64,000 bases of DNA. Origin: Pseudodesulfovibrio sp. zrk46 (lineage in GTDB: Bacteria > Desulfobacterota > Desulfovibrionia > Desulfovibrionales > Desulfovibrionaceae). A program made the position numbers and the translations under genes. Numbering within the stretch: the stretch's first letter is position 1; every line of letters begins with the position of its first letter. The stretch lies in the NCBI RefSeq assembly GCF_012516435.1, contig NZ_CP051216.1:1056001-1120000 (forward strand), written 5' to 3'. The notes beneath the pieces are model-generated. The model saw nothing but the letters and a program-made list of their open reading frames with translations. It ran no database searches and was not told where the DNA came from. This document shows positions 59,278 to 64,000 of the stretch, one piece after another.

Positions 59278-60357
59278 TTACTGTTTCGCCTTGGGAGCAA
59301 CGGCGTTCTGACGCGGCAGCTGTCCCAGGGGCAGGTACGGTATTGATTTCTTCAGGGCCTCATCCGACATGATCAGCTTCTCGATCTCGGGGTTCTGGAG
59401 GATGCCCTCCATGGCTTCGAGATAGAGACGGCGACGGGTGATGTCCTTGGCCTTGTTGTACTCCTTGAGCACGGCCAGGAAGCGGGAAGCCTCACCTTCT
59501 GCCTGACGGACCTTGGACTCCTTGTAAGCCTGGGCCGCATTGATAATGCGAGAAGCCTCGCCTCGAGCCTTGGGCAGGATGTCGCGCTGGTAGGCCTCGG
59601 CTTCGTTGATGAAGCGGCTCTTGTCCTCACGAGCGGAGGCGACATCCTTGAACGCGTCAACAACCTGTTCCGGCGGATGCACGTTCTGCATCTGCACGGC
59701 AACAATGCTGATGCCGGTCTGATAGGAGTCGAGAATCTCCTGCATTAGATCACGCGTCTGGACCTGAATTTCCTGTTTCCCTGTGGTCAGAGCGTCATCA
59801 ATCTTACCCTTACCAATGATCTCGCGCATGGCGGCCTCGCCTGCGTGAACAATGGTCTTGGTCGGATCATAGACATTAAACAGGTATTCCTTGGCGTCCT
59901 TGATCATGTATTGGACGATAAACTGCACGGATACGATGTTTTCGTCACCGGTGAGCATCAGCGCCTCTTCAGGCACCTCGCGGCTCATGCCCTGCTGGAA
60001 GGCCTGGCTACGGGCCCGGCCCGTGGACCGGAAACCGAACTCGATACGACGGATCTGCGTGACCTTGGGGGTCACGACTGATTCCACCGGATAGGGGATG
60101 TGGTAATTCGGGCCCGCAGTGGTGATGCGGTTGAATTCGCCGAACTGTTTTACCACGCCCACTTCGTCAGGTTCTACAATGTAGAAGCCCGAAGCTATCC
60201 AGAGGACGATGATGAGAGGAAGGATGAGTTTCCATCCGGGCAGTTTGAACCCTTTGAATTTGTCAAACTGCTCCTGGAAATCATCGAAGCTCGGCGGCTT
60301 GCCGCCACCGGGGCGCCCTTGTTGCTGCTTTTGTAATTTGTCCCAATCCCAATTCAT
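59278..60357 (-). CDS. hflK: HflK, membrane-protease modulator (SPFH/prohibitin)
   Basis: 359 residues from the ATG at 60357; the longer frame to 60495 lacks HflK features. The N-terminus is Gly/Gln-rich (KLQKQQQGRPGGGKPPSFDD), as in other HflK proteins, followed by one membrane helix (LILPLIIVLWIASGFYIV) and the SPFH domain (GVVKQFGEFNRITTAGPNYH, SVQFIVQYMIKDAKEYLFNV, VQMQNVHPPEQVVDAF). A coiled-coil with AYQRDILPKARGEASRIINA comes next. It forms a hetero-oligomer with HflC around FtsH. The ribosome site is weak (CAGG). Confidence 0.95.
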   Translation of the reverse strand: MNWDWDKLQKQQQGRPGGGKPPSFDDFQEQFDKFKGFKLPGWKLILPLIIVLWIASGFYIVEPDEVGVVKQFGEFNRITTAGPNYHIPYPVESVVTPKVTQIRRIEFGFRSTGRARSQAFQQGMSREVPEEALMLTGDENIVSVQFIVQYMIKDAKEYLFNVYDPTKTIVHAGEAAMREIIGKGKIDDALTTGKQEIQVQTRDLMQEILDSYQTGISIVAVQMQNVHPPEQVVDAFKDVASAREDKSRFINEAEAYQRDILPKARGEASRIINAAQAYKESKVRQAEGEASRFLAVLKEYNKAKDITRRRLYLEAMEGILQNPEIEKLIMSDEALKKSIPYLPLGQLPRQNAVAPKAKQ

Positions 60358-60518
60358 AATACCTGTGAAATAGGCTCTATGGCGAATCAGGTCAAGAAAA
60401 GTCGGTGAAAACAGGACAGGTGGTACATTTCTCTCCACTGAAAAATATGTCACACTGGCAACAACGCCGGAGACACACATTTCCGCGACCGCCATGAAGA
60501 CATTCGAAAGGGGGGTTC

Positions 60519-61271
60519 GTGCTTCGATATTTTCTTGGTTTAGCCCTCTGCTGCATCATATGCATGCCCACGACTGCCCACAGCGAGAAATGGTTTTCCA
60601 TCGGTGTGGAGGGCATCGATTACATGCCGTATTTCAACGGCAAGGGCAGTGAGTACAGCGGCTTTGCCCGCGAGTTGCTTGACGCGTTTGCCAAGCGCCA
60701 CGACTACCAGTTCCAATATACCGCCCTCCCGGTGCGGCGACTTTATCAGGAGTTCATTGAGACCAGACAACTGGACTTCAAGTTCCCTGACAATCCCCAC
60801 TGGAGAGTCGACATCAAGAAAAGGACCAACCTGCGATACTCTTCCCCGGTCTGCGACTTTGTGGACGGCATCCTTGTCAACAAAAAGGACCTCGGCAAAG
60901 GCATAACCCATCTCAAGACGCTGGGCATCATCTTCGGCTTCGACCCGTCACGTCACCTCGAAGGGCTCGACGAAAATCAGGTCAAACTCGCGCCCAATAC
61001 AAATATACAGAGCATGGCCCGCATGACGCTTTCCGAACGCATCAACGGCTTTTACGCCAATATCGCCGTAGCCAATGCCCAACTGAAAGAGATCAACGCA
61101 CAGGATGACATCCTGTTCGACAAATCCCTCCCCTACCGCAAGGGCAGCTATCACCTCTCTACCATCAAGCACCCCGAAGTGCTGAAGCAGTTCAACGACT
61201 TCCTGCAACAGGAAAAGCAGCTGGTGGACAGCCTCAAGGAACAGTACGGCATCACCGACGTCAGCGACTAG
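60519..61271 (+). CDS. Periplasmic solute-binding-like protein (family 3 fold)
   Basis: 250 residues, GTG start after a GGGGGG run. Signal peptide YFLGLALCCIICMPTTAHS. The mature protein resembles SBP family 3 proteins of the non-transport type (GIDYMPYFNGKGSEYSGFAR, LPVRRLYQEFIETRQLDFKF). The binding-site Arg/Asp pair of amino-acid binders is not obvious, so the ligand may differ. It is divergent from hflKC with 161 bp between starts. No permease genes follow; instead the Rhs-fragment array begins about 80 bp downstream. Confidence 0.82.
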   Translation: MLRYFLGLALCCIICMPTTAHSEKWFSIGVEGIDYMPYFNGKGSEYSGFARELLDAFAKRHDYQFQYTALPVRRLYQEFIETRQLDFKFPDNPHWRVDIKKRTNLRYSSPVCDFVDGILVNKKDLGKGITHLKTLGIIFGFDPSRHLEGLDENQVKLAPNTNIQSMARMTLSERINGFYANIAVANAQLKEINAQDDILFDKSLPYRKGSYHLSTIKHPEVLKQFNDFLQQEKQLVDSLKEQYGITDVSD

Positions 61272-61353
61272 ACGGCAAAGCCCGTCAACACCTGATTCCA
61301 CACCTTTCGCGCCTCTGTGCGCTTCATAAATTCTATTTGCATTATAAACAGTT

Positions 61354-61494
61354 GCACCTCTTCATGTAGTTGCCGACGAGTCCAACAACGTGATAAAGGA
61401 AACCCGGTTTGATCCGTTCGGCAACGTTCTGCTCGACACCAATCCGGCCTTCCGCATTCCTCTCGGCTTTGCCGGAGGCCTCCAATGCGTATGA
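61354..61494 (+). pseudogene. Rhs core fragment (end of the conserved core)
   Basis: No start codon, but the frame reads HVVADESNNVIKETRFDPFG, NVLLDTNPAFRIPLGFAGGL, then stops at QCV. This is the highly conserved region just before the variable tip of Rhs proteins. Upstream is a different gene, so the rest of the core is absent here. At about 61483 the sequence jumps into the next orphan tip in another frame. Confidence 0.85.
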
Positions 61495-61921
61495 CAATTG
61501 GAGCGAATGGAATTACGGAGACGGCCCGATGAGTACCGTCGACTTCGCCAAATCCGTTGGGCTCGGAGCCGCAACAGGAGCAGCGAGTACCTTAGGAGGA
61601 GGACTTGCGACCACGCTTCTACTTGGTGGCGGATCAGCCGCAATGAATGAAGCAGGAAATCAGTTGATCAAAAAGGGCACAATCAAAGATGGTGGCAAAG
61701 TTTTTGCCGCCTCAATTCGTGGTACAGCAGGTGCTATTGGTGGCAGATTCGGAGAAAAGATTGGGAAGAACATTGGTCGGATATCTGCCCCTAAAACAAT
61801 ACCAATTAAACCAGTCAAAAATGCAAGCAAACTTGGCGCAATCACAAGCTCATCAACTACGACTGAAGGCGTCAACATGTTGCTTCAACGTTTCCAAGAT
61901 GGAGAGAACAATTCATGGTAG
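61484..61921 (+). CDS. Orphan Rhs-type C-terminal tip (Gly/Ala-rich), no proper start
   Basis: Frame open from the breakpoint with the Rhs fragment; the first in-frame internal ATG is at 61529. Residues read NAYDNWSEWNYGDG, then a long small-residue stretch (VDFAKSVGLGAATGAASTLG, GGLATTLLLGGGSAAMNEAG), then basic RGTAGAIGGRFGEKIGKNIG and polar SKLGAITSSSTTTEGVNMLL. The Gly/Ala segment suits a membrane-inserting or linker part of a polymorphic toxin tip. No known toxin motif is seen. Its stop overlaps the ATG of the next small membrane-protein gene, typical of toxin-immunity coupling. Confidence 0.6.
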   Translation, partial: NAYDNWSEWNYGDGPMSTVDFAKSVGLGAATGAASTLGGGLATTLLLGGGSAAMNEAGNQLIKKGTIKDGGKVFAASIRGTAGAIGGRFGEKIGKNIGRISAPKTIPIKPVKNASKLGAITSSSTTTEGVNMLLQRFQDGENNSW

Positions 61922-62142
61922 GACAGATCGTATTGTTACTTAACAGTGCAGTTTGCATGGTTGGAGGGATAATGTTCCTCTGCGATTGGTACAAAACACG
62001 CAATATCGATTTACGTCCATTCTCTTTGAGAAGATTTTTGTTTTTTGAAAAGGGATATAATCCAATCGAAAAACTTTTACTGGCGATCCTCGGCCTCACA
62101 ACAAGTGTATTTACGGCTTACATCGCCATATTGATGATATAA
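61915..62142 (+). CDS. Small two-helix membrane protein, candidate immunity protein
   Basis: 75 residues. Starts in the overlap ATGGTAG with the orphan tip. Two hydrophobic helices (QIVLLLNSAVCMVGGIMFLC and LLLAILGLTTSVFTAYIAIL) enclose a basic loop (KTRNIDLRPFSLRRFLFFEK). Position right behind a displaced Rhs tip, overlap and AT-rich composition make it a candidate inner-membrane immunity protein. No family is known to me. Confidence 0.6.
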   Translation: MVGQIVLLLNSAVCMVGGIMFLCDWYKTRNIDLRPFSLRRFLFFEKGYNPIEKLLLAILGLTTSVFTAYIAILMI

Positions 62143-62347
62143 ACTCAAAGAACTTAGTGAGAGTCAAAGTGAGCACACGATTGAACATCTTTGCATTATT
62201 TTTTAGTAGACAACTTATTATACTCTCTGAAGAATATTTCCTTTAAGGATCTCATTCTTCTGTATGCATAGATTGAACAACACTGAATAGAGGACTCTCA
62301 ATCGTATACGTGTGTAGTACTTTCGCCCTCTATCTCGCAAAATGCGC

Positions 62348-62382
62348 AAATGCCGTCTTATCTATTTTGTAAGGCGGCATTT
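62348..62382 (+). terminator. Hairpin before the second Rhs cassette
   Basis: AAATGCCGTCTTA pairs with TAAGGCGGCATTT (one G-T) around a 9-base loop. No long T run follows beyond TTT. The 205 bp before it (62143-62347) is AT-rich with no gene visible. Confidence 0.6.
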
Positions 62383-62396
62383 CACTCTTATTTTGA

Positions 62397-62882
62397 AATT
62401 ACGCCCCGTTCACGGCCCGCTGGACCACCCCCGACCCTATGGGCGACGCTGGCGGCGATGACGACTGGTACGGGTATTGTCTGGATGACCCTGTGAATGG
62501 AGTGGATCCGTTGGGGTTGTTTAGATTTGGGAAGCGGCCTCTGAGTTTCCTGCCCAAGAGTTGGCACGCCATTAGTGCGGACGGCTCCATTGCTGACAAA
62601 GTCAACCTTGAGCCTAAGCATGAACATGGATTCTATGAAGACGGAAGTGGTGACAATATTGGACTCGGAGAAAGAGGACAAATGACCCAAGAAGATATTT
62701 CTAATTATCAACTTGAAAATAAATACTATGATGACAAACGAATGAGACGCGCACAGAAGACAACTGTTTTGGGGATTTACAATACCTGCGGTATTGGCGG
62801 GGACAAGAACAATTGTCAGGACTACGCTGACAGACTTCGCGATCGATACGAACTACTCTATCGTGGCGACAAAATGAGATAA
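62397..62882 (+). CDS. Orphan Rhs cassette with candidate permuted papain-fold effector
   Basis: Open from a stop at 62394; the only good start is the ATG at 62439 (147 residues). It begins with the end of the Rhs core (FTARWTTPDPMGDAGG, DDDWYGYCLDDPVNGVDPLG). The variable part then shows His43 (KSWHAISADG), KHEHGFYEDGSGDN, and Cys126 in NNCQDYADRLRDRY. His-before-Cys with an N-C-Q-D-x-A motif resembles circularly permuted NlpC/LRAT-like papain folds, which include peptidoglycan amidases and acyltransferases. That assignment is inference from motifs. No start or secretion signal of its own implies it is a silent cassette. Confidence 0.65.
   Translation, partial: NYAPFTARWTTPDPMGDAGGDDDWYGYCLDDPVNGVDPLGLFRFGKRPLSFLPKSWHAISADGSIADKVNLEPKHEHGFYEDGSGDNIGLGERGQMTQEDISNYQLENKYYDDKRMRRAQKTTVLGIYNTCGIGGDKNNCQDYADRLRDRYELLYRGDKMR
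62409..62522 (+). repeat. 114-bp Rhs core direct repeat, first copy
   Basis: Differs from 63793-63906 at only two positions seen (ACC/GCC-type and CCT/CCC changes). It spans TTCACGGCCCGCTGG to GTTGGGGTTGTTT, the last conserved part of Rhs before the tip, and gives a tract for homologous recombination. Confidence 0.93.
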
Positions 62883-62933
62883 CAATAATGTGGGCTAAGA
62901 CCACAATTCGTCTTAGCCCGCTATGGAGTCATT

Positions 62934-63470
62934 ATGAAAAAGGCAGCACTATTCATAATACCACTAATTATGTGTGCAATATATCTATATAATACGAATC
63001 AATTTCAGGCTTTCTTTGCATCCAAGTCATTCTACGCAAACATCGTAGATGTACCCTTTGATGTCACTTCTAAGGGTAAGCAAACAACACTTCCATTAAA
63101 GCACAAATTCAATACTTGTTATGATTTAAGCATAGCCATCCCCGGAAGAGAGGCTTTAGACTCCCGATATGAAGGCAAGGGGCAGTTGGCCTATCAATTC
63201 ATATCCGAAGGGACCGTAATTGCAGATGGAATCACCCAACCTGTACATGCACAAAAATGGACTGGGAATGAGCGAGCTTCAATATGCAAGCTAATGGTTT
63301 TCGATCTACCTTTCCCAAAGGCCTCCGATGACCTTGTCCTCAGACTTGAGGTAACGGAACCCTTTGATTTTTTACAAGAGCACAAAGACAACACTTTTAT
63401 TGTCATTGCTCCCAACTACAGTTCGAAATTTGATGAATGCTATGATGAAGACCTACGGATTACGCAATAA
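62934..63470 (+). CDS. Membrane-anchored exported protein, candidate immunity protein
   Basis: 178 residues with GGAG upstream of the ATG. A single N-terminal hydrophobic segment (AALFIIPLIMCAIYLYNTNQ) acts as anchor or signal, and the rest (VPFDVTSKGKQTTLPLKHKF, TEPFDFLQEHKDNTFIVIAP) looks like a beta-rich periplasmic domain. It follows the papain-like Rhs cassette by 51 bp. If that effector cleaves peptidoglycan, a periplasm-facing immunity protein is what would be expected. No known family recognised. Confidence 0.65.
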   Translation: MKKAALFIIPLIMCAIYLYNTNQFQAFFASKSFYANIVDVPFDVTSKGKQTTLPLKHKFNTCYDLSIAIPGREALDSRYEGKGQLAYQFISEGTVIADGITQPVHAQKWTGNERASICKLMVFDLPFPKASDDLVLRLEVTEPFDFLQEHKDNTFIVIAPNYSSKFDECYDEDLRITQ

Positions 63471-63481
63471 CCCTAGCACAA

Positions 63482-63542
63482 GACCACAACCGCCACCATG
63501 GGCGACGCTTACGGCGATAACGACTGGTATTTTGACAGATAA
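63482..63542 (+). pseudogene. Degenerate short Rhs core remnant
   Basis: ATGGGCGACGCT-ACGGCGAT-ACGACTGGTAT matches the M-G-D-A-G-G-D-D-D-W-Y region of the other cassettes, then runs into FDR and a stop. The matching piece is about 45 bp and slightly diverged; it marks a third, mostly lost cassette. Confidence 0.75.
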
Positions 63543-63552
63543 AGGAGCTCGT

Positions 63553-63756
63553 TTGAGAATTAAAATATGGGAGATATTTATTGGCTTAGTCATGACTATT
63601 CATGGGGTAGGCATGATAGTAACCGGAGATTATAGCTTCAAAGGATGGCCAATTTATGGGTGGGTTGCTTATGCCTATGCCTTCGTAGGAATATCAATAA
63701 TACCTATTGCTTGGTTCCTCCGCTCTCCTTCTCGTAAAAACAAAGAGGATCAATAA
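63553..63756 (+). CDS. Small two-helix membrane protein, second candidate immunity protein
   Basis: 67 residues from a TTG at 63553, with AAAGGAG eleven bases upstream; the longer frame overlaps other features and lacks such a site. Two hydrophobic helices (IFIGLVMTIHGVGMIV and VAYAYAFVGISIIPIAWFL) and a basic tail (RSPSRKNKEDQ). It lies between a degenerate Rhs fragment and the next Rhs cassette, the same arrangement as 61915-62142. Its toxin part seems to have been lost. Confidence 0.6.
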   Translation: MRIKIWEIFIGLVMTIHGVGMIVTGDYSFKGWPIYGWVAYAYAFVGISIIPIAWFLRSPSRKNKEDQ

Positions 63757-64000
63757 CTAAAGCCGCCCACTGTCTGGCGAGGCTACGACCCATTCACGGC
63801 CCGCTGGACCGCCCCCGACCCCATGGGCGACGCTGGCGGCGATGACGACTGGTACGGGTATTGTCTGGATGACCCTGTGAATGGAGTGGATCCGTTGGGG
63901 TTGTTTGCTTTCCTGTTACCATTTGCAGCAGGCATGGCAGGAGTTGCGAAAGCAATACCAACTACCGCTGCAACAGTGATGCGTAACCCGGATAAGTTGG
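63757..64000 (+). CDS. Orphan Rhs cassette, runs off the window
   Basis: Open from the stop of the preceding gene to the window end. The Rhs core end reads WRGYDPFTARWTAPDPMGDA, GGDDDWYGYCLDDPVNGVDP, LGLF. A new tip begins AFLLPFAAGMAGVAKAIPTT, hydrophobic and unlike the other two tips. The first ATG in frame is at 63823. Whether a toxin domain follows cannot be seen here. Confidence 0.75.
63793..63906 (+). repeat. 114-bp Rhs core direct repeat, second copy
   Basis: Near-identical to 62409-62522 and in the same orientation, 1.38 kb apart. Conservation at the DNA level, with tips that differ completely after it, shows a recombination boundary. Confidence 0.93.

Noticed and set aside
63364-63552. 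N-terminal extension of the small membrane protein at 63553
   Set aside because: It overlaps the preceding exported protein gene and the Rhs remnant; the TTG at 63553 has a clear ribosome site.

Overview
The window looks like chromosome from a sulfate-reducing Desulfovibrionales bacterium (Desulfovibrio/Pseudodesulfovibrio type). This is an inference from gene content: FdhE, a selenoprotein SelD, a sulfide:quinone-oxidoreductase-like flavoprotein next to a DUF1641 protein, a rubrerythrin-like protein, and many PAS/hybrid kinases and diguanylate cyclases. Most of the sequence is GC-rich and densely coded. Several AT-rich islands (about 38.3-39.1 kb, 45.1-46.2 kb and 61.3-64.0 kb) have a different composition and hold genes I cannot place in core families.

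Layout. 1-5.9 kb: two sensor kinases, an AraC regulator with a cupin protein, a GNAT acetyltransferase and a polysaccharide-deacetylase-like protein. 6-9.7 kb: a radical SAM/TPR protein and two glycosyltransferases, probably for a surface glycan. 10-17.8 kb: small envelope proteins, a thioesterase/VOC pair, a tandem SpoIIAA-like pair, an HDOD protein, SfsA, an EamA transporter and a cyclic 2,3-diphosphoglycerate synthetase-like GTPase. 18-28 kb: AraC regulator, YeiH-like exporter, NhaA, solute-binding protein, chemoreceptor, ornithine aminotransferase with its GntR regulator, and a degenerate rubrerythrin. 28-38 kb: six-PAS hybrid kinase, SelD with an in-frame UGA, MltF-like lytic transglycosylase, serine hydrolase, and PAS/SpoIIE phosphatase. 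38-45 kb: a 56-residue winged-helix protein, an AT-rich orphan, SerB, an IS1595-like protein in an apparent operon with fdhE, and the SQR/DUF1641 pair. 45-51 kb: a Sel1-repeat protein between two direct repeats, then queH, a membrane protein, hemW, a NarX-type kinase and a Gate-domain membrane protein. 51-61 kb: PanB, two tandem REC-GGDEF cyclases, a flavodoxin-like reductase and TetR regulator sharing twin operators, a ferredoxin-nitroreductase, a CI/S24-type repressor, HflKC and a solute-binding-like protein. 61.3-64 kb: an array of displaced Rhs C-terminal cassettes with small membrane or exported proteins between them.

Three dispersed non-coding repeat families run through the window. Families A and B are long hairpins whose arms change together between copies, and they share a tail module. 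Family C is about 225 bp, with three copies. They lie between genes, often right beside stop codons, and in one place supply a ribosome binding site.

The strongest candidates for something undescribed are (i) the Rhs cassette array, with a possible permuted-papain effector and a membrane-anchored partner; (ii) an IS1595-like protein without visible insertion-sequence ends, 12 bp behind fdhE; and (iii) the modular covarying repeat families. I found no tRNA, rRNA or CRISPR array.
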